The notes beneath the pieces are model-generated. The model worked only from the letters and a program-made list of their open reading frames with translations, was not told the origin of the DNA and made no database searches. A stretch of DNA of 64,000 bases from Moraxella nasibovis (lineage in GTDB: Bacteria > Pseudomonadota > Gammaproteobacteria > Pseudomonadales > Moraxellaceae). Of the stretch, positions 1 to 8,497 are shown one piece after another (positions within the stretch are counted from its first letter, which is position 1; each line of letters starts with the position of its first letter). The stretch spans positions 1,488,001 to 1,552,000 of the forward strand of contig NZ_CP089975.1 of NCBI RefSeq assembly GCF_029581575.1, in the 5' to 3' direction. A program made the position numbers and the translations under genes.

Positions 1-394
1 CCGGTGCGCCTAGGATGCGTGGTTTGACACCAAGTTTGGCCTCCGCCGTCAAAAGCGCTTTCATGCCAGTATAGACGCCGTTTTCGGTCGTGCCGACGAT
101 GGCCGATGCCTGCGTAGATTCGTCATCATGATGCGGCACACGCACCACCACCGTGATGGCGTTGGTCTGATCGCTGATGGCTTGTAGGGATTTGGCCAGC
201 GTGCCTTGTTTGCCTGCCTTACCCACAGCGGATTGGACATTGGTGATCAGAACTGGCGTATTTTCTGGGAAAAATTGGGCATCGGCATCGCTTGCGGTGG
301 CAACAAGTCCGATGACTGCTGTCGATACGGTACGAATGGGGCGTGTGCCTTCGTTAATCTCCAGCACTTTGACGCCGTGATGGTAATCGGTCAT
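1..394 (-). CDS. FI: Phage tail sheath protein FI (partial, N-terminal 131 codons)
   Basis: The reading frame starts at an ATG (394-392) behind an AAGGAGT ribosome-binding site and runs open off the left window edge. It begins MTDYHHGVKVLEINEG and continues with IRTVSTAVIGLVATASDAD, typical of the contractile tail sheath N-terminus of P2-like phages. The sheath contracts around the tail tube during DNA delivery. It is the first gene of a leftward late operon divergent from baseplate gene V, so tube and tape-measure genes are expected to its left. Family identity is clear; the C-terminal half is not in the window. Confidence 0.9.
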   Translation of the reverse strand, partial: MTDYHHGVKVLEINEGTRPIRTVSTAVIGLVATASDADAQFFPENTPVLITNVQSAVGKAGKQGTLAKSLQAISDQTNAITVVVRVPHHDDESTQASAIVGTTENGVYTGMKALLTAEAKLGVKPRILGAP

Positions 395-468
395 ATAGAC
401 TCCTTAGGTGGTCAAATTCAAAAACACCCTTAGGATAACGACACCCATAACAAAAATCGCTCACCCCA

Positions 469-530
469 TGTTGTAGATGATTGATTTACAACAACCCACA
501 CGCCACACATCGCATGATGATGGTTAAGAT
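469..530 (+). promoter_or_regulatory. Late-operon promoter with activator palindrome (copy 1)
   Basis: A perfect inverted repeat TGTTGTA-N11-TACAACA (469-493) is followed by a block also present at 15645-15706 and by a -10-like TAAGAT (525-530). The palindrome centre is about 56 bp before the inferred start near 537. P2 late promoters have a dyad (TGT-N12-ACA type) near -55 bound by the zinc-finger activator Ogr; the spacing here is close to that. No good -35 is present, as expected for an activated promoter. Activator identity is inferred; its gene is not in the window. Confidence 0.7.
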
Positions 531-557
531 AAGGCAAAATTAATTTTGGTTTGACTT

Positions 558-1199
558 ATGAGCCACGACATCATCCGCAGACTTGAAAATCTTATCCGCA
601 TTGGCACAGTCGCCAGCGTGGATCATGCTGCTGCACGCTGTACAGTGGACTGCGTGGGTATCATGACCGCCCCGCTGCCGTGGATCGCCGCACGAGCTGG
701 CACAGATAGGACTTGGGATGCTCCGACAGTGGGCGAACAAGTGCTGGTCTTTGCCCCTGGTGGCGAGATGATGCAAGCGGTGGTGCTGATGGGGCTGTAT
801 CATGATGGCAACCCAGCACCCGCTGCCCAGCCAAATATTAAGACACGACACTTTGAAGATGGCTGTACCATCACTTATGACACGAGCGCCCACGCCCTAT
901 CAGCGATTTTGCCAAGCGGCGGCACGGCAGTCATCACAGCAAATGGCGGCGTTACCATCAATGCCAACGCTGGTATCACCATCAACGCCTCTGGTGGTGC
1001 AACCATCAACGGAAACACCAAAATCAACGGCAATCTCAACATCTCAGGCGGTATCGCAGGCGGTACCGGCGGTGGCGGCGGTGCGACGATTAACGGCACA
1101 GTCAAAGCAACAGGCGATGTGGTGGCGGGCAATATCAGCGTCCAAAATCACAAACATCGTGAGCAAGGCGACGGTGCGATGACTTCGGGGGCGATGTGA
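558..1199 (+). CDS. V: Phage baseplate assembly protein V (tail spike)
   Basis: A 213-residue protein. The N-terminal half has the OB-fold region of gpV-type spikes (around VDCVGIMTAPLPWI). The second half has repeated short strands of the TINAN/TINAS/TINGN kind between about residues 125 and 185, forming the triple-stranded beta-helix of the membrane-piercing spike. It heads the V-W-J-I baseplate operon in P2 order and follows the late promoter directly. No strong ribosome-binding site is visible before the ATG. Length fits gpV (about 211). Confidence 0.92.
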   Translation: MSHDIIRRLENLIRIGTVASVDHAAARCTVDCVGIMTAPLPWIAARAGTDRTWDAPTVGEQVLVFAPGGEMMQAVVLMGLYHDGNPAPAAQPNIKTRHFEDGCTITYDTSAHALSAILPSGGTAVITANGGVTINANAGITINASGGATINGNTKINGNLNISGGIAGGTGGGGGATINGTVKATGDVVAGNISVQNHKHREQGDGAMTSGAM

Positions 1200-1534
1200 T
1201 GATCAGCAGACATGACGGGCAAGTGATGAGCCACATTGACCAAATCCGCCAATCCATCACAGACATTCTCACCACGCCCGTCGGCAGCCGTGTCATGCGT
1301 CGTGACTACGGCTCGCTGTTGCCTGAACTGATTGACCGCCCGATTGATGATGTGCTGATTTTACAAGCCTATTCTGCGATTTATACCGCCCTTCTTCGGT
1401 GGGAAAACCGTGTCATCATTGAGGCGATCAGCATCGGACAAGTCAAGCAAGGCATTTTGGAGGTGCGACTTTACGCCCATCTTGCCGAGTTTGGCGTGGA
1501 TGGCGTGCTGGATGTCGGTGTCGCATTAAGCTAG
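1199..1534 (+). CDS. W: Phage baseplate assembly protein W (gp25-like)
   Basis: A 111-residue protein of the gp25/gpW baseplate wedge family. It contains the family pattern TPVGSRVMRRDYGSLLPELI near residue 28, with the conserved R-x-x-YGS. The ATG at 1199 overlaps the stop of V by one base (TGATG); a GTG one codon upstream is also possible. It joins the baseplate wedge to the sheath and is followed by J as in P2. Confidence 0.92.
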   Translation: MISRHDGQVMSHIDQIRQSITDILTTPVGSRVMRRDYGSLLPELIDRPIDDVLILQAYSAIYTALLRWENRVIIEAISIGQVKQGILEVRLYAHLAEFGVDGVLDVGVALS

Positions 1535-1548
1535 AACTGGGGATAAAA

Positions 1549-2442
1549 ATGAATGTTGATTTTAATACACTTGCCATGCCTGACATGATCGAGACGCTTG
1601 ATTATGAAACGATTTTAAATAATCGCAAACAAGCACTCATCGCACGCTTTGATGGCAAAGAGCAGGACAATATCCGTGCAATTTTGGCTCGTGAAAGTGA
1701 GCCTTTGACGAAGTTTATTGAGGAAAATGCGTATCGTGAGCTGATTTTGCGTCATCGCATCAACACGGCCGCTCGTGCGTGTCTGTTGGCGTATGCCACG
1801 GGGGCGGACCTTGACCACATTGCTGCTAATTTTAATGTCTCTCGTCTACTGATAACACCTGCCACTGAAGATAGTCCTGCCGTCTATGAGTCGGACGAGG
1901 TATTTCGTGGGCGAGTGCAAAGAGCCTTTGACCGCCTATCAGTGGCAGGGCCAGAGGCGGCGTATAAATACCACTGCCTGTCTGCTGATGGGCGTGTGGC
2001 GGATGTGGCGGTGATTAGCCCCAGCCCTGCCGTGGTGAATATCGCCATCTTGCAGGCAGACAGTCAGACAGGCGAGGCATCAGATGAGCTGGTGGACATA
2101 GTCAATCGTGCGGTCAATGCCGAACATGTACGCCCTATCGCTGATCGTGTGAGCGTCCAGTCCGCCACCATCACACCCTACCGCATTCGCGCCAAGCTCT
2201 ACATCACCAAAGACCCAGAGGCATCGGCGGTACTTGCTACCGCCAAAGCCAAAACCCAAGCCTACACTCAAGCAAAAAATCGCATCGGTCGCTCGGTACG
2301 CCTGACCGCCATCCACCACTGTCTGCACATTGATGGTGTGGCACGCATTGAGTTGATTGAACCAAAGGCCGACATCGCCATCAGTGCATTACAGGCGGCG
2401 TATTGTGAATCCATTGACATTAGCATTGGGGGTATTGAGTGA
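1549..2442 (+). CDS. J: Phage baseplate assembly protein J
   Basis: A 297-residue baseplate wedge protein of the gpJ/gp47 family. The N-terminal part resembles family members (EENAYRELILRHRINTAA, then TGADLDHIAANFNV), and the middle carries the RVQRAFDRLSVAGPEAAYKY segment typical of gpJ. The ATG follows a GGGGATAA ribosome-binding site. Its stop overlaps the start of I by four bases, suggesting translational coupling. Length matches P2 gpJ (302). Confidence 0.93.
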   Translation: MNVDFNTLAMPDMIETLDYETILNNRKQALIARFDGKEQDNIRAILARESEPLTKFIEENAYRELILRHRINTAARACLLAYATGADLDHIAANFNVSRLLITPATEDSPAVYESDEVFRGRVQRAFDRLSVAGPEAAYKYHCLSADGRVADVAVISPSPAVVNIAILQADSQTGEASDELVDIVNRAVNAEHVRPIADRVSVQSATITPYRIRAKLYITKDPEASAVLATAKAKTQAYTQAKNRIGRSVRLTAIHHCLHIDGVARIELIEPKADIAISALQAAYCESIDISIGGIE

Positions 2443-2984
2443 ATATCAATCATCTGCTACCGCCCAACGCCACCGCCTTTGAACACGCCATCACAAGCGA
2501 GCTTGCCAGTAGCACTCATCTTGATGTCAATATTGACACGATAAGCCGCATTGATGAAGTCAGTGATGATTTTTTGGGCTTTTTAGCGTGGCAATATTCA
2601 GTGGATAGCTGGGACGAAAGCTGGCAACCATCACTCAAAAGAGAATTGATTAAAAAATCATTTCGCCAGCACCAGCTCAAAGGCACCAGAACAGCAGTAC
2701 GTGAAATCTTAGAAAAATTTGGCTATGAGGCGACTTTTACTGAGTGGTGGGAGGCTGAGCCAAACCTACCAGCAGGCTCGTTTCGCCTAGAATTATCCAC
2801 CGCAGGGGCGGCCATGAGCGAGGCGGTCTACCAAGAGCTTAATCGACTCATCAACGACGCCAAGCCAGTCAGCCGCCACCTGACCAATTTATCCATTACT
2901 TTAACGCCAAAAAGCGACCTATATCTGGGCGTGGCGGTGCAGATGGGTGATGAGACTACCATCTATCCTAGGGAGACAACATGA
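2439..2984 (+). CDS. I: Phage tail protein I
   Basis: A 181-residue tail protein of the P2 gpI family, recognisable from LLPPNATAFEHAITSELASS and DFLGFLAWQYSVDSWDESW. It starts at GTG 2439 overlapping the end of J and ends with an ATGA overlap into the tail-fibre gene, so J, I and fibre form a coupled run. gpI lies between baseplate and fibres. Confidence 0.92.
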   Translation: MNINHLLPPNATAFEHAITSELASSTHLDVNIDTISRIDEVSDDFLGFLAWQYSVDSWDESWQPSLKRELIKKSFRQHQLKGTRTAVREILEKFGYEATFTEWWEAEPNLPAGSFRLELSTAGAAMSEAVYQELNRLINDAKPVSRHLTNLSITLTPKSDLYLGVAVQMGDETTIYPRETT

Positions 2985-5743
2985 CCACTTATCATACGCT
3001 GATTACCAATAACGGCAAGGCACAGATTGCCAACGCCATCAATACCAACACCAAAGTCGCCATCACACACCTTGCCGTAGGCGATGGTCGAGGGGCGACA
3101 CCTGCGCCCAATGCCACCGCCACACGCCTTACCGCCGAAAAAGCTCGTGTGGCGGTCAATCATGTCGGACGCCACGCCACCACCGCCAACTGGATTGAGG
3201 TTCATGCCATCATTCCATCAAGCACGGGCGGATTCACCGTGCGTGAGTTCGGTCTGTACGCTGGCACGACACTCATTGCCGTAGGCTCATTTCCTGCGAC
3301 CTACAAGCCATCCGCCACCGAAGGCGGCGCCCGTGAGATGAGCATCAAGCTCATCATCGCCGTGGAAAACGCCAGTGTGGTCAATGTAACACTTGACGAT
3401 TCGCTCGTCTATGCAACACGAAAATGGGTGGAGGATAATTTTGTCAATCATGACGAAGTAATTGATAATCTAACCTCTACCGAAACAACCAAGCCGCTAT
3501 CTGCTCATCAAGGCAAAATCCTAAACGACAAAATCACCGCCACAGACGCCAAGGCAGACACCAAAGCCAATCAGTCCACCACCATCATCGCAGGTAATGG
3601 CTTGACAGGCGGTGGCGATTTATCCACCCATCGTACGCTATCACTTGGCACACCCAGTAAAATCACCGCAAACAGCACCAATGTGGCAGTCTCCAATACC
3701 CATAGCCACGAGATTGATAAGGCAAGCACGACCATACAGGGCATTGTCCAACTTAATGACACCTTGACCAGCACAGCGACCAATCAGGCTTTGACAGCGA
3801 ATCAGGGTAAAATCCTTGATGAGAAAATCACCGCCGTCAATGCCACTGCCAACACCAAAGCCAATCAGTCCACTACCATCACCGCAGGCAATGGCTTGAC
3901 AGGCGGTGGTAATATGACCGCCAACCGCACGGTCGCACTTGGCACGCCAAGCCAAATCACCGCAAGCACAACCAACAGCGTCACAGCAACCAGCCACACC
4001 CATGCTATCGATAAGGCAAGCACGAGCGTGGCAGGTGTTGTCCAGCTGAATGACACCTTGGCAAGCACCGCCACCAATCAGGCTTTAACAGCGAATCAGG
4101 GCAAGGCGCTGAATGATAACAAACTGGATAAAACTGGAGGTGTCTTGACAGGGACACTCTATGCGGCGAACAGCGGTATTAAAGCTGCCAGCGATAATGA
4201 TACAGGCATTGAGTGGTTGCGTGATGGTGTGGTGCGAATGATTGCCGATGGTCGAGAACGCTTAATAATTGAGCATGGTGGTACAACTTTAAAAACCCAA
4301 GACGGCATTAAACTTTCTCTGCAAAACGATAAAAATCTTGTGCTGTATGATGAACAAAATCGCCCTGTTTTTTCCAGTAATGCTGTATTGTCAGACCTAG
4401 CAGGCAAAGTCAATAAAGCTGGCGATACAATGACAGGACATCTTGCTGTTACCTATAATTCTGACTGGGTGGGTATGGCAGTCAAAAACCCAAATAATCA
4501 AAAAAATGGTTTTTATGATGTGAATATTGGTGGCGTAACCAGAGGGTCATTCCAAATTGCTCACGCAGGTAATAACGCTTACAACGCCATCATCAATATC
4601 ACTCCACAAGGCGACAATGCAGAGGGAAGAATTGCAGGTCTAACGGTTTCAGCAACAGGATTACATTCTCACACCTATGGACATTTGCACGAGTATTTTG
4701 TAAAAACTCGTGACGATCAAACCATTGATGGTAACAAGACTTTTAGTCAAGAAGTGGTTACAACTCAAGCCAATGGCTTTCGCATTAAAAACTCCGCCAA
4801 AAATCGTTCAATTTTTTGGCGGTTTGATGGAGATGTATTGTATTTATTAAAAACCCCAAATGGAGACCCGAATGGCAACTGGGATGATGCTCGTCCCTTG
4901 GAATGGAATGTTAATACCAATCAGCTTGTGGTGCGTGGCAATGCCGATACTACAACACGACTCCAAACCGCCCGTAACATCGCAATGACTGGCGATGGCT
5001 CGTGGAATGTCAATTTTGATGGTTCTGGTAATGCCATAGGCGTGATGACTTTATCCAATTCTGGCGTAACCGCAGGCTCTTATAACTCAGTAACAGTGGA
5101 CGCAAAGGGTCGTGTTACTCGTGGACTAACCCAAACGCACGGATTAGTAACAGCAACCAGTGCGACAGGCACAACCAACACCGCCACCACCAACACCAAC
5201 ACATTCTTGAACATCGTGGCAAGTGGCGTGGGGCAAACTGCGTCCGTTGGCTCAAGTACGCAAATCACAGGCACGAATGGCATAAGCGTATCATCAGATA
5301 CTGCTGGTAAGCTTATTGTTACTCGTGATAGTAACTCGCCTACCGCTACCAAACTCCAAACCGCCCGCACCATCAGCCTAACTGGGGCGGTAACTGGTAA
5401 TGTCAATTTTGATGGGTCGGGGAATGTGAGTTTAACTACTACTCAACAAGGATTTACACAAGACTTTGCTGAAAGTGGGTATTCAAAGTTGCCCAATGGA
5501 TTAATCGTTCAATGGGGGAAGACACCTTTAATACCAGATGAAGGCAATGCTGATATTAGATTCCCTATTGCTTTCCCAAGGGGGGTCTTATCCATACAGC
5601 TCACCGAAGATAACAACACCACCAGAAATGCTCATGCCAGCCATTGTATTGCGAGAAATGCAAACCTGACCGGTTTTAATTTTTGGTTTAATTCAACTTT
5701 ATCCATTAGCACAAAATGTTACTGGATGGCTATTGGCTATTAG
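2981..5743 (+). CDS. H: Phage tail fibre protein with collar N-terminus and internal 98-residue repeats
   Basis: A 920-residue receptor-binding fibre. Residues 1 to about 160 match the tail-collar/fibre attachment domain (VAITHLAVGDGRGATPAPNA; GGFTVREFGLYAG). From about residue 190 there are two near-identical units with a 294-base period carrying KANQSTTI and AGNGLTGGG, joined by the fibre motif VQLNDTL-TSTATNQALTANQGK, which recurs in degenerate form. The end (GFTQDFAESGYSKLPNGLIV through YWMAIGY) resembles the gp53-like C-terminal fibre fold. The C-terminus probably decides host receptor; the repeats are likely recombination points. Confidence 0.9.
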   Translation: MTTYHTLITNNGKAQIANAINTNTKVAITHLAVGDGRGATPAPNATATRLTAEKARVAVNHVGRHATTANWIEVHAIIPSSTGGFTVREFGLYAGTTLIAVGSFPATYKPSATEGGAREMSIKLIIAVENASVVNVTLDDSLVYATRKWVEDNFVNHDEVIDNLTSTETTKPLSAHQGKILNDKITATDAKADTKANQSTTIIAGNGLTGGGDLSTHRTLSLGTPSKITANSTNVAVSNTHSHEIDKASTTIQGIVQLNDTLTSTATNQALTANQGKILDEKITAVNATANTKANQSTTITAGNGLTGGGNMTANRTVALGTPSQITASTTNSVTATSHTHAIDKASTSVAGVVQLNDTLASTATNQALTANQGKALNDNKLDKTGGVLTGTLYAANSGIKAASDNDTGIEWLRDGVVRMIADGRERLIIEHGGTTLKTQDGIKLSLQNDKNLVLYDEQNRPVFSSNAVLSDLAGKVNKAGDTMTGHLAVTYNSDWVGMAVKNPNNQKNGFYDVNIGGVTRGSFQIAHAGNNAYNAIINITPQGDNAEGRIAGLTVSATGLHSHTYGHLHEYFVKTRDDQTIDGNKTFSQEVVTTQANGFRIKNSAKNRSIFWRFDGDVLYLLKTPNGDPNGNWDDARPLEWNVNTNQLVVRGNADTTTRLQTARNIAMTGDGSWNVNFDGSGNAIGVMTLSNSGVTAGSYNSVTVDAKGRVTRGLTQTHGLVTATSATGTTNTATTNTNTFLNIVASGVGQTASVGSSTQITGTNGISVSSDTAGKLIVTRDSNSPTATKLQTARTISLTGAVTGNVNFDGSGNVSLTTTQQGFTQDFAESGYSKLPNGLIVQWGKTPLIPDEGNADIRFPIAFPRGVLSIQLTEDNNTTRNAHASHCIARNANLTGFNFWFNSTLSISTKCYWMAIGY

Positions 5744-5755
5744 GAGATTTAAGCA

Positions 5756-6343
5756 ATGAAACAATTTAGCCCAATGACACAAGCATTTTATGATAGCGAG
5801 TTTGAATACCCATCATTGCCAGATGATTTAATTGAAATTGATGACGTCCAACACAAGCTATTGCTGGCAAATATCAATAAAGGGTGCCACATTAGAGAGG
5901 ATTTGACCGCATCGCAACCACGTCCAAACCCTAATTATATCTGGAAAGATGGCGATTGGGTGCTTGGCGTAGATAAAGCTGTTTTGCAGTCCCAAATCTG
6001 GGAACAAATCAAAGCTCATCGCCATGCTGTCACCCGTGGCGGGGTCTATGTCAAATCCGTCAAAAAGTGGTTTCATACAGACGACAGCTCTCGCACGCAG
6101 TACTTGGCTTTGCAAATCTTGCCAGAATTGCCAGCAGATTTGATGTGGAAAACGATGGACAATAGCTTTGTCAAATTAACCAAGCCACTTTTGACTGAGC
6201 TTGCGATGACGATTTTGGCGAATGAACAGGCGGACTTTGCCAATGCTGAACGCCACCGCATGGCAATGTTACAGGTGGATAATCCCTTGGATTATGATTA
6301 TTCAGACGGCTGGACAGCCATTTATGAACCAACTACCAAATAA
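5756..6343 (+). CDS. DUF4376-type tail-fibre-associated protein (putative assembly chaperone)
   Basis: A 195-residue protein after the fibre, with a GGAG site before its ATG. The C-terminal half shows the DUF4376 pattern: IKAHRHAVTRGGVYVKS, then a W-F-H-T-D-x-S-S-R-x-Q-Y segment near residues 103-116. The N-terminal half (NPNYIWKDGDWVLG) looks like tail-fibre assembly proteins. Position and domain make it the probable chaperone or accessory protein for the fibre; that role is inferred. Confidence 0.7.
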   Translation: MKQFSPMTQAFYDSEFEYPSLPDDLIEIDDVQHKLLLANINKGCHIREDLTASQPRPNPNYIWKDGDWVLGVDKAVLQSQIWEQIKAHRHAVTRGGVYVKSVKKWFHTDDSSRTQYLALQILPELPADLMWKTMDNSFVKLTKPLLTELAMTILANEQADFANAERHRMAMLQVDNPLDYDYSDGWTAIYEPTTK

Positions 6344-6354
6344 GGAGATGGGCT

Positions 6355-6810
6355 GTGAATCAAGTCTATTTAGCCTGTTATCACGGACGAGCAAGCCGAT
6401 TAAGCCACCGTATCTGTGATGGCATCACTAAGTTTTTTACCAAAGGCGGGTATTCACATTGTGAAATTGCTATCAGTCTGTCTGATGGTCGCTATCAATG
6501 CTACTCAAGCAGTTATCGTGATGGCGGCGTGCGTACCAAGACCATGCGTCTGTCCTCTGATAAGTGGGATTTGCTAGCACTTGATGGCTTGCCAGCCGCC
6601 CGCATTGAAGACTACTTTGCCCAGACCAAAGAGGCGGGCTATGACCTCTTTGGGGCGCTTGGTTGTGTGGCGGGATTAAGACAGCACGCTGATCGGTATT
6701 TTTGCTCGGAGTGGTGCTTTAATGTGATTTTTGGCAGCAATCAAGGCTGGCGATTTAGCCCCAATCAGCTTGCCCAGATTGCCTGCCATCTGGGTCATAT
6801 CGGAGAATAA
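6355..6810 (+). CDS. Permuted NlpC/P60-like (YiiX-type) cysteine hydrolase
   Basis: A 151-residue protein starting at GTG 6355 behind AAGGAGAT. It has the permuted papain-fold layout: an early histidine in YSHCEIAISL (about residue 36) and a later cysteine in RYFCSEWCFN (about residue 120), as in YiiX/YebB-type NlpC/P60 enzymes. Such enzymes cut amide or ester bonds in peptidoglycan peptides or lipids. It lies just before the holin-like genes, so a role in lysis or entry is plausible. The substrate is unknown. Confidence 0.65.
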   Translation: MNQVYLACYHGRASRLSHRICDGITKFFTKGGYSHCEIAISLSDGRYQCYSSSYRDGGVRTKTMRLSSDKWDLLALDGLPAARIEDYFAQTKEAGYDLFGALGCVAGLRQHADRYFCSEWCFNVIFGSNQGWRFSPNQLAQIACHLGHIGE

Positions 6811-6812
6811 CA

Positions 6813-7109
6813 GTGAATGATTTATACAACTATCTATCGGAGGTGTGGTTACACACCAAGGTCGCCACCATGAGCTTTGTCATGGCGACACTGATGGCGG
6901 TATTTCGCACCAAAGCACAGCATGGGCGTGTGGACTTGCTTGAGTCTATCATGTGCGGATTATTCGCCATCGGTATTTGGTCGTTTTTGGATTGGTTTGG
7001 TATTCCACAGACGGCAAGTGTCGGCATTGCGTCCGCCATTGGGTATTTTGGCACGCATTGGCTGGCTGACTTTATCAAAAACTATCTGTCCAAAGGAGTT
7101 AAAAAATGA
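6813..7109 (+). CDS. Lambda-type phage holin family protein
   Basis: A 98-residue membrane protein starting at GTG 6813. It has hydrophobic stretches at about residues 18-28, 45-58 and 68-80, and resembles the lambda phage holin family of P2-like phages (TMSFVMATLMAVFRT; FAIGIWSFLDWFG). Holins make membrane lesions that time lysis. It overlaps the next membrane-protein gene by four bases and precedes an M15 endolysin candidate. Confidence 0.75.
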   Translation: MNDLYNYLSEVWLHTKVATMSFVMATLMAVFRTKAQHGRVDLLESIMCGLFAIGIWSFLDWFGIPQTASVGIASAIGYFGTHWLADFIKNYLSKGVKK

Positions 7110-7438
7110 CTTTTATCAAAGATAATGTCTTTCAATATTTATCCGTAAAACTACCAGCACTCGGGGCATTCATCATGCTGGTACTCATCCCCGCCCTGCA
7201 AGTGGCGGTAGATTATCAGATTATCCCCACCGAATATCATGCCTTTATCACAGGTGGGGTAATGCTGGTCTTAACCATGCTGGGGCGTAAGATTTATCAA
7301 CCAAGCCTACACACCCAAAGCGATGGTACGCCATCAGCCAAAGAAACGGTGAAACAGGCGGTCAAGGCAGTCGCCCACGATGCTGCCTATCGTGAGCTAC
7401 ACCGCCAAATCATCAAAAAACCTAAGCGTAAAAAATAA
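7106..7438 (+). CDS. Second holin-like phage membrane protein
   Basis: A 110-residue protein with two hydrophobic segments (about residues 16-35 and 46-60) and a strongly basic C-terminal tail (HRQIIKKPKRKK). Size, two-helix layout, basic tail and position between a holin and an endolysin candidate suggest a second holin or an antiholin. The family was not recognised with certainty. Confidence 0.6.
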   Translation: MTFIKDNVFQYLSVKLPALGAFIMLVLIPALQVAVDYQIIPTEYHAFITGGVMLVLTMLGRKIYQPSLHTQSDGTPSAKETVKQAVKAVAHDAAYRELHRQIIKKPKRKK

Positions 7439-7447
7439 GGAGATACA

Positions 7448-7927
7448 ATGACCCAACTCACCAAAAACTTCACCCTCTCCGAGCTAACCCGCTCAGCTAC
7501 CGCCACACGGCTAAGGCTCAACAACACCCCAGACGAACGCACGACAACGAATCTAAGAATCGCCGCTCGTGCCTTGTGGCAACCTGTGCGAGACATCTTG
7601 GGCGTGCCAATGGTTGTAAGCAGTGGCTATCGCAGCCCTACGCTCAACCGTGCCATCGGTGGCAGCACCACATCAGCTCACTGTTACGGGCTTGCGATTG
7701 ACTTTACCGCCCCAGCCTTTGGCAACACTCGTAAAGTCGCCCGCCACCTGGTGGCAGAATTAAAGGAGCGTGGCATTAAGTTTGACCAGCTGATCCTTGA
7801 ATTTCCAGACAGCCCAAATTCATGGATTCACTTAGGCTACAAGCACCCGAACGGACAACAGCGTGGGCAAGTCTTGACCGCCGTCAAGCGTGGCGGTCGT
7901 ACGGTGTATTTGAGTGGATTAAGATAA
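7448..7927 (+). CDS. M15-family D-Ala-D-Ala carboxypeptidase-like endolysin
   Basis: A 159-residue peptidase M15_3-type protein. N-terminal FTLSELTRSATA is followed by VSSGYRSPTLNRAIGG, the zinc site S-A-H-x-x-G-x-A-x-D (SAHCYGLAIDF, about residue 75) and a distal WIHLGY supplying the last histidine. These enzymes cleave peptidoglycan peptides. It ends the rightward lysis block, following a GGAG site, and is followed by a terminator. A second, unrelated lysin lies at 10182-10976. Confidence 0.88.
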   Translation: MTQLTKNFTLSELTRSATATRLRLNNTPDERTTTNLRIAARALWQPVRDILGVPMVVSSGYRSPTLNRAIGGSTTSAHCYGLAIDFTAPAFGNTRKVARHLVAELKERGIKFDQLILEFPDSPNSWIHLGYKHPNGQQRGQVLTAVKRGGRTVYLSGLR

Positions 7928-7933
7928 AAAAGC

Positions 7934-7969
7934 AAAACGCCCAAAGCTGGCAGGCTCTGAGCGTTTTTA
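7934..7969 (+). terminator. Rho-independent terminator of the baseplate-lysis operon
   Basis: AAAACGC and GCGTTTT arms (7934-7940 / 7961-7967) run into a T-run just after the endolysin stop. The loop is long, with minor internal pairing. Confidence 0.6.
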
Positions 7970-8002
7970 ATTTAACCCTTTTGATATGGAAAAAGGCTAA
8001 AT

Positions 8003-8158
8003 ATGAATATTGATGATTATACCAAGATTTTTGCATTTTTGCTAGACAAGGTGGATAAAATGAAGAACTCCCGTTATTGGTCGCTGTGGTTTTTTGGACT
8101 ATTTACTGTTACCTTGATTTTTGCACCCAATTTTATCCATGCGATTAAATGGTGGTAG
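8003..8158 (+). CDS. 51-residue membrane protein of antirepressor module 1
   Basis: An ATG ORF behind AAAAGG encodes 51 residues: a charged start containing FAFLLDKVDKMK, one hydrophobic helix (about 26-45), and the ending HAIKWW. It is a paralogue of the product of 12714-12863, sharing FLLDKV-x-KM and a terminal I-x-x-[VI]-[KR]-WW. It ends three bases before the promoter of the C4-like RNA. Function unknown; a small phage membrane protein (lysis, exclusion or immunity accessory) is possible. Confidence 0.65.
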   Translation: MNIDDYTKIFAFLLDKVDKMKNSRYWSLWFFGLFTVTLIFAPNFIHAIKWW

Positions 8159-8161
8159 GGC

Positions 8162-8190
8162 TTGACAAGGCATAGGCAATGAGCTAATAT
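8162..8190 (+). promoter_or_regulatory. Sigma70 promoter of antirepressor module 1
   Basis: TTGACA (8162-8167), a 17-base spacer and TAATAT (8185-8190): close to consensus. Module 2 has the equivalent TTGCAA-N17-TAATAT with the same GCTAATATAA context. Start expected near 8197. Confidence 0.8.
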
Positions 8191-8196
8191 AAGCCC

Positions 8197-8256
8197 AAGG
8201 TGTCAGAACCCCAATAACTAGCGGATAACCGCACCCGAAAGCCCAAGCGGTTTTTT
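8197..8256 (+). ncRNA. c4: C4-like antisense RNA of module 1
   Basis: A short untranslated segment between the promoter and a terminator hairpin (AACCGC 8227-8232 / GCGGTT 8247-8252, then a T-run). It holds TCAGAA (8203-8208) and TAACTAGCGG (8215-8224), complementary to TTCTGA (8437-8442) and CCG-a-CTAGTTA (8422-8432) further along the same transcript. CCGC (8229-8232) can pair with the preceding GCGG or with the terminator's GCGG, an alternative fold. P1/P7 C4 RNA represses antirepressor synthesis in cis this way. Assignment rests on layout, complementarity and the second copy. Confidence 0.7.
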
Positions 8257-8371
8257 ATTGCCTAAAATTCCCTTTCATACCGTTCATCAAATTTGATGAA
8301 CGCTCAAAATATAACCGATGTTGAAATTCCAACATCGAAAACCGAACCGCAAATTAGCGGAACGAAAAGTT

Positions 8372-8488
8372 ATGTTAGGGGGGCGGAGAGATAAGGTGGC
8401 TTGCCACACGAATAATCCCAGCCGACTAGTTACGGCTTCTGAACCCCCTAGCACCCTAACAAGGGTAAATTTCAGAAAATTTAACTAG
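8372..8488 (+). CDS. Leader ORF (icd-like position) before antirepressor 1
   Basis: A 38-codon ORF starts at ATG 8372 and ends in a TAG overlapping the AGGAG ribosome-binding site of the KilA-N gene ten bases on. It covers the predicted C4 target, as icd does in P1, where blocking the leader's translation lowers ant expression. The matching frame in module 2 stops after seven codons, so the peptide itself may not matter. Coding status is uncertain. Confidence 0.4.
   Translation: MLGGRRDKVACHTNNPSRLVTASEPPSTLTRVNFRKFN
8378..8442 (+). promoter_or_regulatory. C4 target region of module 1
   Basis: This stretch contains CCG-a-CTAGTTA-cggc-TTCTGA (8422-8442), complementary to the antisense RNA, and a hairpin GTGG-CTTG-CCAC (8396-8407). 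Module 2 has GTAG-CTTG-CTAC at the same place, a compensating G-C to A-T change with the same CTTG loop. GGGgGCGG (8379-8386) may give a second short contact with CCGCaCCC of the antisense RNA. Confidence 0.65.
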
Positions 8489-8497
8489 GAGTTCCTT

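Noticed and set aside
8345-8361. P4-type immunity (seqA/seqB) in module 1
   Set aside because: The pairing partners, the repressor-like terminator and the linked antirepressor fit the C4 arrangement better than P4 CI RNA.
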